Source: Roseicyclus persicicus
GTDB taxonomy: Bacteria; Pseudomonadota; Alphaproteobacteria; Rhodobacterales; Rhodobacteraceae
Direction: 5' to 3'
DNA: 64,000 bases
NCBI RefSeq assembly: GCF_012395815.1
Contig: NZ_JAAZQQ010000002.1
Coordinates: 558,001-622,000 of the forward strand
The position numbers and the translations under genes were made by a program. Below, piece after piece: positions 9,157 to 18,087 of this stretch (within the stretch, counting starts at the first letter, position 1; the number at the start of each line of letters is the position of its first letter). The notes under the pieces were generated by a model, which searched no databases, had not been told where the DNA came from, and saw only the letters and a program-made list of their open reading frames with translations.

Positions 9157-10132
9157 GGGTCCGCGCCTTTCCTGCCAGCAGGCCGATCACGCCCCCGCGG
9201 GCGAACAGCACCACGCCCAGCAGCAGAAGCCCGAGCAGGATGTGCCAGTGGTCCCACAGGTCGCCCAGCACATGCTCCATCGCCACGAACAGCACCGCGC
9301 CCGCGACCGGCCCGAACAGCCGCGCGACGCCGCCGAGGATGACGAAGATCATGATCTCGCCCGACATGTGCCAGCTGAACATGGTCGGGCTGACGAAGCG
9401 GTTGAGGTCGGCAAACAGCGCGCCGGCGAGCCCGGTGATCGCGCCCGAGATCACGAAGGCCACCAGCTTCGCCCGCTGCCCGTCGAGGCCCACGGTCTCG
9501 ACCCGGTGCGGCACCTGCCGCGCGGCGTTGAGGAGCAGGCCGAAGGGCGCGCGCGCGATGCGGGCGGTCAGCCACAGCGCGGCGCACAGCAGCACGAAGC
9601 ACAGGCCGTAGAACTGGATCGGGTCGAGCGTGTTCAGGCCGGGGAAGCTGTTGCGCAGGTAGATCGACATCCCGTCCTCGCCGCCATAGGCGCGCCAGGA
9701 GATCGCGAAGTAGTAGAACATCTGCCCGAAAGCCAATGTAATCATTATGAAATACACGCCGGATGTCCGCAGCGACAGTAGCCCGATGACCAGCGCGGCC
9801 AGGGCGGAGGACACCACCGCGACAAGCCAGATCACCGGCATGGATTTCGTGCCTTCGATGTTCAACCAATCCGGGAACATCGGCGTGTAAGTCTGTGCAT
9901 GGAAAGCCAGAATCCCCATCGCATAGCCGCCGATCCCGAAGAACACCGCGTGGCCGAGGCTGACCAGCCCCCCGAGCCCCAGCGCGAGGTTCAGCCCGAC
10001 CGCCGCCAGCGCGAAGATCACCGCGCGGGTGGCCAGCGTGATGGTGAACGGCTCGCCCGCGACATGCGCCCAGAGCGGCACACCGATCAGCCCGGCGATC
10101 AGGGCCGCGTTGACGTAGCCCTCCCGGCTCAT
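9149..10132 (-). CDS. livM: Branched-chain-type ABC transporter permease LivM
   Basis: The ATG at 10132 is chosen because it makes a 4-base ATGA overlap with the livH stop and gives 327 residues, normal for LivM; the longer open frame runs through livH. About eight to nine membrane segments are seen, with the LivM motif GLGGLVSLGHAVFFGIGGYA near residue 50 and LRTSGVYFIMITLAFGQM near 125. The coupling loop AFVISGAITGLAGAL lies in the C-terminal half. It forms the inner-membrane channel with LivH. The AT-richer patch around 9740-9770 lies inside this gene and still codes normally. Confidence 0.95.
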   Translation of the reverse strand: MSREGYVNAALIAGLIGVPLWAHVAGEPFTITLATRAVIFALAAVGLNLALGLGGLVSLGHAVFFGIGGYAMGILAFHAQTYTPMFPDWLNIEGTKSMPVIWLVAVVSSALAALVIGLLSLRTSGVYFIMITLAFGQMFYYFAISWRAYGGEDGMSIYLRNSFPGLNTLDPIQFYGLCFVLLCAALWLTARIARAPFGLLLNAARQVPHRVETVGLDGQRAKLVAFVISGAITGLAGALFADLNRFVSPTMFSWHMSGEIMIFVILGGVARLFGPVAGAVLFVAMEHVLGDLWDHWHILLGLLLLGVVLFARGGVIGLLAGKARTHD

Positions 10133-11049
10133 GCGCGCGCCCCGTACAGGCCCGTGGGCCGCCAGATCAGGACCGCGGCCATCAGCAGGTAGATCGCCAT
10201 CGACGCCAGCGAGGCGCCGACCTGGGTGGCGGAGGCGGGCTCCATGAACAGCTTGAACAGTTCCGGCAGGAAGATGCCGCCCAGCGTGTCGGTCAGCCCC
10301 ACCACCAGCGCGCCGACGAAGGCGCCCTTGATCGACCCGATGCCGCCAATCACGATGACCACGAAGGCCAGGATCAGCACGGGCTCGCCCATGCCCACCT
10401 GCACCGACTGGATCGCGCCCACCAGCGCGCCGGCAAGGCCCGCCAGCGCCGCGCCGAGGGCGAAGACGAAGGTGTAGAGCGTGCGGATGTCGACGCCGAG
10501 CGCCGCGATCATCTCGCGGTCGTTCTCGCCCGCGCGGATCCGGATGCCGATGCGCGTCTTCGCGATCAGGAGCCACAGGCCCAGCGCCACCGCCAGCCCC
10601 GCGCCGATCAGCGCCAGCCGGTAGCGCGGGTATTCGATGCCGAAGGGCAGGGTGAGCGAGCCCGCCAGCGCCTCGGGTCGCGCGAGGTAGAGCGGGAAGG
10701 ACCCGAAGATCCACCGCGTGCCCTCGGAAAACACCAGGATCAGGGCGAAGGTCGCCAGAACCTGGTCGAGGTGGTCGGTGTGGTACAGCCGCCGGATCAC
10801 CGTCATCTCGATCAGCGCCCCGGCCATCGCCGCGGCCCCCATCGCCGCCACCAGCGCCAGCAGGAACGACCCCGTCGCCGCCGCCACCGTCGCCGCCACG
10901 AAGGCGCCGACCATGTAGAGCGACCCGTGCGCGAGGTTGATCAGCCCCATGACGCCGAAGATCAGCGTCAGGCCGGCCGCCATCAGGAACAGCATCACGC
11001 CGAACTGCAGGCCGTTCAGCACCTGCTCGACGATCAGGATCGCGGACAT
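10129..11049 (-). CDS. livH: Branched-chain-type ABC transporter permease LivH
   Basis: An in-frame ATG lies at 11064, but AGAGGGGG between it and the ATG at 11049 is a good ribosome site for the latter, so 306 residues are called. The LivH signature ARGLTLIFGVMGLINLAHGS-like segment (here AAGLTLIFGVMGLINLAHGS) is near residue 22, and GENDREMIAALG with GGIGSIKGAFVGALVVGL follows in the C-terminal half. It has about eight helices. It is the second gene after the binding protein and overlaps livM by 4 bases. Confidence 0.95.
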   Translation of the reverse strand: MSAILIVEQVLNGLQFGVMLFLMAAGLTLIFGVMGLINLAHGSLYMVGAFVAATVAAATGSFLLALVAAMGAAAMAGALIEMTVIRRLYHTDHLDQVLATFALILVFSEGTRWIFGSFPLYLARPEALAGSLTLPFGIEYPRYRLALIGAGLAVALGLWLLIAKTRIGIRIRAGENDREMIAALGVDIRTLYTFVFALGAALAGLAGALVGAIQSVQVGMGEPVLILAFVVIVIGGIGSIKGAFVGALVVGLTDTLGGIFLPELFKLFMEPASATQVGASLASMAIYLLMAAVLIWRPTGLYGARA

Positions 11050-11117
11050 CTCGCCCCCTCTCATGCGTCGGGGCCGGCCCCGCGGGACCGGCCCCGGTCG
11101 GTCAGACTGGTTTCAGC

Positions 11118-12254
11118 TCACATGGAGCATTCGGCGGCGTAGGCGTCGCCGCGATCCTCCAGCGCCACGCCGATCACGCGGTTGGTGAAGATGTCGCCCT
11201 CCTGCACCACCTCGCGGACGTAGATGTCCTGGATCGGGTGGTGGTTCGGCCCGAAGGCGAAATCGCCGCGGGTCGAGGCGAAATCGGCGGCCTGCAGCGC
11301 GGCGCGGAAGGCGTCGGGGTCCTCGGACGGGTGGGCGACCGCGAGGGCCGACAGGATCAGGTTCGCGGTGTCGAAGCCCTGGCTGGCGTAGAGCGACGGG
11401 ATCCGGCCATAGGCCTCCCGGAAGGCCGCGACGAAGGCGGTGTTGGCCTCGTTGTCGAGGTCGGGCGACCACTGCGAGGTGTTCACCACGCCCAGCGCCG
11501 CCGCGCCCACCGCCTGCAGGATGTTCTGGTCGAAGGAGAAGGCCGGGCCGATGACGGGGATGTCGAGGCCGCTGTCGGCATACTGGCGCAGGAACGAGAT
11601 GCCCATGCCGCCCGGCAGGAAGAAGAACACGCTGTCGGCGCCCGAGGCCCGGATCTGCGCGATCTCGGCGGCGTAGTCGGTCTGGCCGAGCTGGGTGTAG
11701 ATCTCACCCGCGAGGCCGCCCTCGTAGAAGCGTTTGTAGCCGGCCAGCGCGTCCTGCCCGGCGGGGTAGTTCGGCGCGAGGATGAAGCTGTTGGTGTAGC
11801 CCGCGCTGTTGGCGTAGGCGCCCGCGGCCTCATGCAGGTTGTCGTTCTGCCAGGCGACGTTGAAATAGTTCGGGTGGCAGCCGCGGCCCGCAAGCTGCGA
11901 GGGGCCGGCGTTGGGCGACAGGTAGAACAGGCCCTGCGCGGTGACGGAGGGCACCACGGCCATGGCGAGGTTCGACCAGATGATGCCGGTCATGATGTCG
12001 ACGTCGTCCGACTGGATCATGCGGTCGGCCAGCTGCACGGCCACGTCGGGGGCCTGCTCGTCGTCGGCGATGATCACCTCGATGTCGTCGCGGCCCGACT
12101 GCTCGAGCGCGAGCAGGAAGCCGTCGCGCACGTCGATCCCGAGCGAGGCGCCGCCCCCCGACAGCGTGGTGATCATGCCGATCCGCGTCTCGGCGGCGGC
12201 GGCGCCGGCCAGCGCGATCAGCGAGGCCGACAGGAGAATGCCTTTCAAGGTCAT
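11118..12254 (-). CDS. Periplasmic substrate-binding protein of the Liv-type ABC transporter
   Basis: A 378-residue type I periplasmic binding protein. Residues 1-21 form a signal peptide (hydrophobic LLSASLIALAGAAAA, cleavage before ETRIG). The mature chain starts with the expected strand (RIGMITTLSGGGASLGIDVRDGF) and ends AAECSM. Two Cys at roughly 126 and 377 could pair. It is the first gene of the operon and sits 68 bases before livH. The family binds amino acids, amides, urea or aromatic acids; no catabolic gene is adjacent, so the ligand is unknown. I avoid the symbol livK for that reason. Confidence 0.9.
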   Translation of the reverse strand: MTLKGILLSASLIALAGAAAAETRIGMITTLSGGGASLGIDVRDGFLLALEQSGRDDIEVIIADDEQAPDVAVQLADRMIQSDDVDIMTGIIWSNLAMAVVPSVTAQGLFYLSPNAGPSQLAGRGCHPNYFNVAWQNDNLHEAAGAYANSAGYTNSFILAPNYPAGQDALAGYKRFYEGGLAGEIYTQLGQTDYAAEIAQIRASGADSVFFFLPGGMGISFLRQYADSGLDIPVIGPAFSFDQNILQAVGAAALGVVNTSQWSPDLDNEANTAFVAAFREAYGRIPSLYASQGFDTANLILSALAVAHPSEDPDAFRAALQAADFASTRGDFAFGPNHHPIQDIYVREVVQEGDIFTNRVIGVALEDRGDAYAAECSM

Positions 12255-12833
12255 CTGGTCCGTCCCTGTTGGTTATGGGTCTTTTTCCGGCTGCAGATCG
12301 TCCCCGTATCCGCGCCGGGGTCAAGCCCCGTTGCCGCGCAGGGGCGAGGTCAGGGTGGGCTCACGTCGCCAGGCCTGGAAGCCGGGTGAGGTATGCCGTG
12401 TCGGTCGAGATCAGGCCCCGCCTGCGCATGATCAGTCATGGCGGGGCCTCGTGCTGGATGTGCGTTTGGCATGAGCGGTGCTTGAGGCGGGACCTCTGTG
12501 TGGGTCGGGTGGTGCGGCGAAAGAGGATTGTCTGAAACGGACATTCCGGGCGTGATGGCATGTGCTGCGGCGCAGGGCGTTGGTAATGGGGTATATCACT
12601 ATCGAACAACAATCGCCGAAAAATTTTGATCAAGTTCAAATAAGTTTACAAAATCAGATAAAATTGTCTCCTCACGTATTGCCCTGTGGTGTGCCTCTGA
12701 TCGTGACCAATTGAGTGCAATATACAATTTCGAACATTCCCGCGTCACACTGCGCGTCTGTTCGCGTCTGTTCGACTGGCCTTCTATAAGGCCGGCTCAT
12801 CGCCGGGCCGTGCCCCCCGATCGCGCGCCCCCG
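12255..12833. other. Long intergenic region upstream of the ABC transporter operon
   Basis: No gene is supported in these 579 bases. A perfect 10-bp inverted repeat (AGGCCCCGCC at 12413-12422, GGCGGGGCCT at 12440-12449) could form a hairpin, and a smaller CGGGG/CCCCG hairpin lies near 12313. The stretch at about 12590-12740 is strongly AT-rich and is the likely promoter zone. Short open frames here have odd composition (Arg/His/Pro-rich) and no recognisable start context. Confidence 0.5.
12626..12639. promoter_or_regulatory. Possible FNR/Crp-type site
   Basis: TTGATCAAGTTCAA keeps the TTGA-N6-TCAA core of FNR-family sites and matches the TTGATnnnnATCAA consensus at nine of ten positions. It lies in the AT-rich patch about 370 bases upstream of the binding-protein gene. 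One match in AT-rich DNA can arise by chance, so this is weak. Confidence 0.3.
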
Positions 12834-13208
12834 TCAGGCCAGCAGCAGGATCAGCCAGCAGGCGCCCCAGGCCAGGGCGCTGACCGCGACGGCGGCGCTG
12901 GCGACGTCCTTGGCCTTCTTGGCCAGCGGGTGCTGTTCGGTCGAGATGTAGTCCACCGTGGCCTCGATGGCGCTGTTCACCAGTTCCAGCACCACGACCA
13001 TCGCGCCGAGCGCCACCAGGAGCGCCGTCTCGCCGGCGGGGAAGCGGACCACGCCCAAAAGCACCCAGCCGACCACGTTCAGGCCCGACCACTGCCGCAG
13101 GCTCTTCTCGTCGCGCCACGCGGCGGCGAAGCCCTCGATCGACCAGCGCACCGTGTTGCGCAGGCGGGCAATCTCCTGCGCGAGGCTCAGGCGTCCGCTG
13201 TTGGCCAT
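12834..13208 (-). CDS. dgkA: Diacylglycerol kinase DgkA
   Basis: A 124-residue integral membrane protein of the normal DgkA size. It carries an amphipathic N-terminus, the segment RWSIEGFAAAWRDEKSLRQ and the catalytic signature VVLELVNSAIEATVDYIS followed by KKAKDVASAAV. It phosphorylates diacylglycerol to phosphatidic acid, recycling lipid from glycan or membrane-derived oligosaccharide synthesis. Three membrane helices are visible. It stands alone on the minus strand, upstream of which is tRNA-Glu. Confidence 0.96.
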   Translation of the reverse strand: MANSGRLSLAQEIARLRNTVRWSIEGFAAAWRDEKSLRQWSGLNVVGWVLLGVVRFPAGETALLVALGAMVVVLELVNSAIEATVDYISTEQHPLAKKAKDVASAAVAVSALAWGACWLILLLA

Positions 13209-13352
13209 GGGTGGGCTCCCCCTCCGGTCCCGCGGGACCCGCGCCCGCGGCTACCGGAGTAGCCCTCCGCCGGCCACCGGGCAAGCGGCCGCGGGCCAGC
13301 GCGCACAACGGCGGGGCCACATGTTCAGAGACCAGTGTGGGGGATTTCGCCG

Positions 13353-13427
13353 TGGCAGCCCGTAGGGGAATCGAACCCCTCTTTCCAGGTTGAAAACCTG
13401 GCGTCCTAACCGATAGACGAACGGGCC
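13353..13427 (-). tRNA. tRNA-Glu (anticodon TTC)
   Basis: On the minus strand a 75-base cloverleaf is readable: acceptor GGCCCGT pairs with ACGGGCT (one G-T), the anticodon stem is CCAGG/CCTGG with loop TTTTCAA giving anticodon TTC, and the T arm contains GGTTCGATTCC. The discriminator is G and the terminal CCA is encoded (13353-13355). No integrase or duplicated 3' end was seen next to it. Confidence 0.97.
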
Positions 13428-13517
13428 GCGCTTCGGCGTGGGCTGGTATCTAGAAAAAGGCGCGGCGGGGTTCAAGCGGATTTTTCGCCCGGCCGTGCGA
13501 AAGTTCCAGGCGCGCCG

Positions 13518-15287
13518 TCACTCGGCCCAGGCGGCGTCGTCGAGGCGGAGCTGCACCGTCTGCCGCCCGTTCCAGTGGTTCACCTCGATCCGCCCCGCCA
13601 CATGCAGCGCGCGACCGCCATGGGCCTGCAGCGCCGCGTCGAGGCCCGAGCCCGCGGCGTCGAAGCAGATCGCGTCGAGGGTCGACACCCCGTCCGACAG
13701 GGTCAGCTTCAGGTGCCCCTGGCCGACAGGCCGGCTGTGGCGGATGCGCAGGCCGGGCAGCGCGAAGCGGGGGGCGGGGGCTGCGGCGCCGAAGGGGCCG
13801 GCCTCCTCCAGCCGCTCGATCAGCTCGACGGTGCAGGCGGCCGGCATCAGCATCCCGTCGAGGCGCAGGTCGCCGGGCCCGCGGTCGCCCGCGCCCTGTT
13901 TCGCCATCAGCTCGGTCAGCCGCGCCATGGCGGGCTCCAGCTGGGCGCGGCTGAGGCTCAGGCCCGCCGCCATGCGGTGGCCGCCGCCCTTCTCGATCAG
14001 CCCCTCTGCGGCCAGCCGCTGCACCGCCGCGCCGAGGTCGACGCCCGAGACCGAGCGGCCCGAGCCCTTGCCGGCGTCGCCGTCGAAGCCGATCACGACC
14101 GCCGGGCGGTTCGTCGCCTCCTTCAGCCGCGCCGCGACGATGCCGACCACGCCGGGGTGCCAGCCGTCCTCGGCCGCCCAGACCAGCGCGGCGTCCAGCC
14201 CGCGGGCCTCGGCCTGCGCCATGGCCGCGTCGCGCACCCGGCCCTCGATCTCGCGTCGGTCGGTGTTCAGCGTGTCGAGGCGCTTTGCCAGCTCCGCCGC
14301 CTCGGCGGGATCCTCGGTCGCCAGCAGCCGCGCGCCGAGATCCGCCGCGCCGATTCTCCCGCCGGCGTTCACCCGGGGGCCGAAGACATAGCCGAGGTGG
14401 TAGGCCGTCGGCGGCCGGTCGAGGCGGGCCACGTCCCCCAGCGCCACCAGCCCCGGCCGCGACCGGCGCGCCATCACCTTCAGGCCCTGCCGCACGAAGG
14501 CGCGGTTCAGGCCGACAAGCGGGGCCACGTCCGCGACGGTCGCCAGCGCGACGAGGTCGAGGCTGGCGATCAGGTCGGGCCCCGGGCGCCCGCCCGCGCG
14601 GAGGCGGCGGTTCAGCTCGACCAGCAGCAGGAACACGACCCCCGCGGCGCAGAGATGCCCGAGCGACCCGTCCTCGTCCTGCCGGTTGGGGTTCACCACG
14701 GCCACGCAGGCCGGCAGCGTCGCGCCGGCGAGGTGGTGGTCGAGCACGATCACGTCGGCGCCCTTGGCCGCCGCGATCGGGCCATGCGACAGCGTCCCGC
14801 AATCGACGCAGACAATCAGCGCGTGGTCGCGGGCGAGCGCCGCCATGGCGGGCTCGTTCGGGCCGTAGCCCTCGTCGATCCGGTCGGGGATGTAGAGCGT
14901 CGCGGCGTGTCCCATCGCGCGCAGCCAGCCGATCAGCAACGCGGCCGAGGCGCCGCCGTCGACGTCGTAGTCGGCGAAGATGGCGATGCGCTCGCGGCGC
15001 TCCAGCGCGATCAGCACCCGCTCGGCGGCGCGGCCCATGTCGGCCAGCCGCGCGGGGTCGGGCATCAGGTCGCGCAGCGCGGGCGCGAGAAAGCCCGCCG
15101 CCTCCTCGGGCGCGACGCCCCGGCGCGCCAGCACATGGGCCAGCGGCGGCGGCAGGTCGGCGCGCTGCATCAGCGCCTCGGCCAGCCGCGCGGTGTCGGG
15201 CGCGGGGCCCAGCCAGCGGCGGCCGGTCAGCGAGGTCTCGACGCCGAGGAAGGCGTCGGAGATGTCCATATGTTGTGGGATCGACAT
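13518..15287 (-). CDS. recJ: Single-stranded-DNA-specific exonuclease RecJ
   Basis: Starting at ATG 15287 this is 589 residues; a GTG three codons upstream and an ATG six codons downstream are alternatives. The DHH phosphoesterase motifs are IFADYDVDGGASAALL near residue 100, VCVDCGT near 155 and the DHH motif VLDHHLAG near 175. The C-terminal DHHA1 region carries GGGHRMAAG, and an OB-like domain ends the chain. RecJ degrades ssDNA 5' to 3' in recombination and mismatch repair. It lies 28 bases downstream of glpX on the same strand, an arrangement with hom upstream that I associate with Rhodobacterales. Confidence 0.96.
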   Translation of the reverse strand: MSIPQHMDISDAFLGVETSLTGRRWLGPAPDTARLAEALMQRADLPPPLAHVLARRGVAPEEAAGFLAPALRDLMPDPARLADMGRAAERVLIALERRERIAIFADYDVDGGASAALLIGWLRAMGHAATLYIPDRIDEGYGPNEPAMAALARDHALIVCVDCGTLSHGPIAAAKGADVIVLDHHLAGATLPACVAVVNPNRQDEDGSLGHLCAAGVVFLLLVELNRRLRAGGRPGPDLIASLDLVALATVADVAPLVGLNRAFVRQGLKVMARRSRPGLVALGDVARLDRPPTAYHLGYVFGPRVNAGGRIGAADLGARLLATEDPAEAAELAKRLDTLNTDRREIEGRVRDAAMAQAEARGLDAALVWAAEDGWHPGVVGIVAARLKEATNRPAVVIGFDGDAGKGSGRSVSGVDLGAAVQRLAAEGLIEKGGGHRMAAGLSLSRAQLEPAMARLTELMAKQGAGDRGPGDLRLDGMLMPAACTVELIERLEEAGPFGAAAPAPRFALPGLRIRHSRPVGQGHLKLTLSDGVSTLDAICFDAAGSGLDAALQAHGGRALHVAGRIEVNHWNGRQTVQLRLDDAAWAE

Positions 15288-15320
15288 GGGCGCCACCCTA
15301 CCGGCAGCGCCCGTGAGTCG

Positions 15321-16292
15321 TCACCCCTGTTTGACCGGGTTGCGGTAGGTCATCCGCCGCACCGACCCGGTCTTGGACCGCATCAGGATCGTCTCGGCGG
15401 TCAGGAAGCCGGGCTCGCGCTTGATGCCGGGCAGGATCGAGCCGTCGGTGACGCCGGTCGCGGCAAAGATCACGTCCTTGGTCACCATGTCGTCGCGGGT
15501 GTAGACCCGGTCGAGGTTGGTGATGCCGGCCTTCCTGGCGCGCGCCTTCTCGTCGTCGTTGCGGAACAGGAGCTTGCCGAAGATCTGCCCGCCCATGCAT
15601 TTCAGCGCCGCGGCGGCCAGCACGCCCTCGGGCGCGCCGCCCTGGCCCATGTACATGTCGATGCCCGTCACCTCGGGCTCGGCGCAGTGGATCACGCCGG
15701 CCACGTCGCCGTCGGTGATCAGGCGGATGGCGCAGCCCGTGGTGCGCAGCTCGTCGATCATGGCCTGGTGGCGCGGGCGTTCCAGCACGCAGACGGTGAT
15801 GTCGGTGGTCGAGCAACCCCGCGCGGCGGCCAGCGCGCTGACACGCTCGGAGGGCGACATGTCGAGCGTCACCACGCCCTTGCGGTAGCCCGGCCCGATG
15901 GCGAGCTTTTCCATGTAGACGTCGGGGGCGTGCAGCATCGACCCGCGCGGGCCCATGGCGATCACGGTCAGGGCGTTCGGCATGTCCTTGGCGGTCAGCG
16001 TCGTGCCCTCGAGCGGGTCGAGCGCGATGTCGACTTCGGGGCCTTCGCCGGTGCCGACCTCCTCGCCGATGTAGAGCATGGGGGCCTCGTCGCGCTCGCC
16101 CTCGCCGATGACGACGACGCCCTTGATGTCCAGCTTGTTCAGCTGCTCGCGCATGGCGTTCACGGCGGCCTGGTCGGCGGCCTTCTCGTCGCCGCGGCCG
16201 ATCAGGCGCGCGGACGCCATCGCGGCGGCCTCGGACACGCGGGCGAGGCCCAGCGACAGCATGCGGTCGTTGAAATCGGTGGTCTGCGACAT
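15321..16292 (-). CDS. glpX: Class II fructose-1,6-bisphosphatase GlpX
   Basis: The ATG at 16292 (MSQTTDFNDRMLSLGLAR) gives 323 residues, the usual GlpX length; the open frame continues upstream without homology. Metal and substrate motifs are VVIGEGERDEAPMLYIGEEVG near residue 60 and IALDPLEGTTLTAKDMPNA near 90, followed by ITDGDVAG near 200. It hydrolyses fructose-1,6-bisphosphate in gluconeogenesis. The gene is followed by recJ after 28-33 bases. Confidence 0.96.
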   Translation of the reverse strand: MSQTTDFNDRMLSLGLARVSEAAAMASARLIGRGDEKAADQAAVNAMREQLNKLDIKGVVVIGEGERDEAPMLYIGEEVGTGEGPEVDIALDPLEGTTLTAKDMPNALTVIAMGPRGSMLHAPDVYMEKLAIGPGYRKGVVTLDMSPSERVSALAAARGCSTTDITVCVLERPRHQAMIDELRTTGCAIRLITDGDVAGVIHCAEPEVTGIDMYMGQGGAPEGVLAAAALKCMGGQIFGKLLFRNDDEKARARKAGITNLDRVYTRDDMVTKDVIFAATGVTDGSILPGIKREPGFLTAETILMRSKTGSVRRMTYRNPVKQG

Positions 16293-16366
16293 GGGGAAGG
16301 GGCCTTGAAATGCTGCGGTTGGCCCCGGTCTAGCGGCCCGGCCTGCCCGCGTCCAGCATGGGGGCG

Positions 16367-17038
16367 CTAACGGCCGGGCCGCAGCCCGCGGACAAGCGCG
16401 ATCAGCAACAGCCCGATCACCGTGGCGTTCAGGAGGTGCCACAGGAAATGCGTGCCCAGGGGCAGCGCGGGGCAGAGCGGCGCGTCGAGCGTGCGAAACG
16501 TCAGCGACAGCGCGAAGGTCGCCGTGGCGGCGGCGACGAGGGGCGCGAGCGGGTGGTGCCGGCGGTGCAACAGGACGGAAAAGACCAGCATCGCCAGCAG
16601 GGCCGGGGCGTAGTGCTCGGACCCGTTCAGTACGGCCGCCGCCCCGTCCAGCGCCGCGTCAAGCCCCGCCATCGCCGCGATCAGCGCGACCAGCCCCAGC
16701 GCGGTGCCGAACACCAGGCGCAGGGGGCGGACGCCGGCGACTTGGGTGCCGAAGCTATAGAGGTAGAGCGCGACGAAGGCCCAGATCGGCGTCACGTCGG
16801 CCAGCGCCGCCCAGGGCGTGGCGAAGCTGTGGAACAGGAAGGACCCGACCCCGATGGCCGCCGCCAGCGCGATCAGCACCCAGAGCGCCCGGTCCCGCAG
16901 CCCCGCGCGCAGGGCGGCGACCGCGCCCGCCAACGCCGCCACCAGGAAGGCGGCGTTGGTCAGCGCGTTCACCGGCTCGGCCCAGAGCCCCGGCCCCAGG
17001 CGTTCGCAGTAGGCGTCGATCGGCGTGGTCCAGTCCAT
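16367..17038 (-). CDS. Ceramidase-like (CREST superfamily) membrane hydrolase
   Basis: The ATG at 17038 (MDWTTPIDAYCERLGPGLWAEP) gives 223 residues with about seven membrane helices; upstream frame sequence is Arg/Pro/Gly-rich shadow. The metal-site pattern of alkaline ceramidase/CREST proteins is present: GSFLFHSFATPWAALADVTPI in helix 3 (Ser, His and Asp ligands) and GTHFLWHLLNATVIGLLLIA in the last helix (two His). The N-terminal ExxN-like WAEPVNALTNAAF also fits. Such bacterial proteins may cleave amide bonds in lipids, but no substrate is established here. It is monocistronic and diverges from the exported protein at 17175. Confidence 0.8.
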   Translation of the reverse strand: MDWTTPIDAYCERLGPGLWAEPVNALTNAAFLVAALAGAVAALRAGLRDRALWVLIALAAAIGVGSFLFHSFATPWAALADVTPIWAFVALYLYSFGTQVAGVRPLRLVFGTALGLVALIAAMAGLDAALDGAAAVLNGSEHYAPALLAMLVFSVLLHRRHHPLAPLVAAATATFALSLTFRTLDAPLCPALPLGTHFLWHLLNATVIGLLLIALVRGLRPGR

Positions 17039-17174
17039 GCGGGCGTCTCGGTCGGGGTGGCCCGGCGTCAGATAGCCGGGCGGCGCGGCGCGCACAGGGG
17101 GCCGGGAAACCCCGCCTGACGGGGCGGCCCCCCGGCGTGCTATGCTCGGCCCACACATCGCCCCGGAGGCCCCC

Positions 17175-18083
17175 ATGCTGCGCGCGCTTGCCCTGTCCCT
17201 GATCCTTGCCTGCCCCGCCGCCGCCCAATCCCCAACCTGGCCCGGCGCCGAGGACCCCGGTTTCGCCGCCGCGCGCGACGCCTGGCTGTCCGGCGCCGAC
17301 GACATGGCCGCGCTCGGCCAGCTTTCGGCGCTGGCGCAGGCGGGCAACCCGGCCGCGCAGGCGCTGCTGGGCGCGGTGGTGGCCGACGGGCTCGTGCCCG
17401 CCGCGGTCGAGGCCCTGCCGCGGGCCGACCGGATCGCCTTGACCCGCGCCCCGGGCGGGCTGTCGGGCACCTCGTGGCTGCGGGTGGCGGGCGCGGACGG
17501 GCCCGTCGCGGCGGCGCTTGCCACCGTCGCCAGCGGCCTGTCGCAGGCGACCCCCGCCGAGATGGCCGCGGCCCTGCAAACCCTGCTCGACGCGGGCGAG
17601 ACGGGCGCGGCCTACCGGGCGCTGGTCACGCTCTACAACATCGGCGGTCTGGGCCCCGAGGGGGCCTGGACGCAGGTCGCCGCGGCGGGCGCGCATCCGG
17701 CCCTGCAGGGGCACGGCCTGCCGCTGCTGGAGGGCCTGCGCGACCTGCTGAGCGATCCGGCCACGGGGGTTTCGGACCCGGTGCTGCTCGCGGTGGTGAC
17801 GGCCACGCTGGCCGCGGTGCCCGACCGCAAGGACCTCGACGCGCCGCTGGCCGCGCTCTGCACCGCGGGCTGCCCCTCGGCGCCCGAGGGCTGCACCGCG
17901 GCGCTGGCGCAGGCGACGGGGGGGCTGGTGGGCTTCGTCACCCTCAGCCCGGTGGAGGGGCTGGTCGACAGCGCGACCTACCAGGCCAGCCCACGCTTCG
18001 CCCTCGACCTGCGCACCCGGATGGCGCCCGCGGCCGACCGCGTCGGCGCGGCCGACGCCTGCGCGGCATCGCTGCTGCGGTAG
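17175..18083 (+). CDS. Exported protein of unknown function
   Basis: The ATG at 17175 follows CCCGGAGGCC and starts a clear signal peptide (LRALALSLILACPAAAQ, cleavage near residue 18), so it is preferred to the ATG at 17142. The 302-residue protein is Ala-rich and mostly helical. The stretch AALGQLSALAQAGNPAAQALLG resembles one Sel1-like repeat; a Cys-rich segment (LCTAGCPSAPEGC) near residue 240 and a final Cys suggest disulfides in the periplasm. I do not recognise the family. It ends 4 bases before the convergent hom stop. Confidence 0.75.
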   Translation: MLRALALSLILACPAAAQSPTWPGAEDPGFAAARDAWLSGADDMAALGQLSALAQAGNPAAQALLGAVVADGLVPAAVEALPRADRIALTRAPGGLSGTSWLRVAGADGPVAAALATVASGLSQATPAEMAAALQTLLDAGETGAAYRALVTLYNIGGLGPEGAWTQVAAAGAHPALQGHGLPLLEGLRDLLSDPATGVSDPVLLAVVTATLAAVPDRKDLDAPLAALCTAGCPSAPEGCTAALAQATGGLVGFVTLSPVEGLVDSATYQASPRFALDLRTRMAPAADRVGAADACAASLLR

Positions 18084-18087
18084 GGGC

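Noticed and set aside
12350-12639. Two minus-strand frames of 64 and 67 codons upstream of the ABC operon
   Set aside because: Pro/His/Arg-rich with no start signal or recognisable pattern; one crosses an abrupt change in base composition.
13483-13502. Terminator of recJ (TTTCGC/GCGAAA hairpin)
   Set aside because: On the minus strand the stem is followed by A residues, not T, so it does not fit an intrinsic terminator for recJ.
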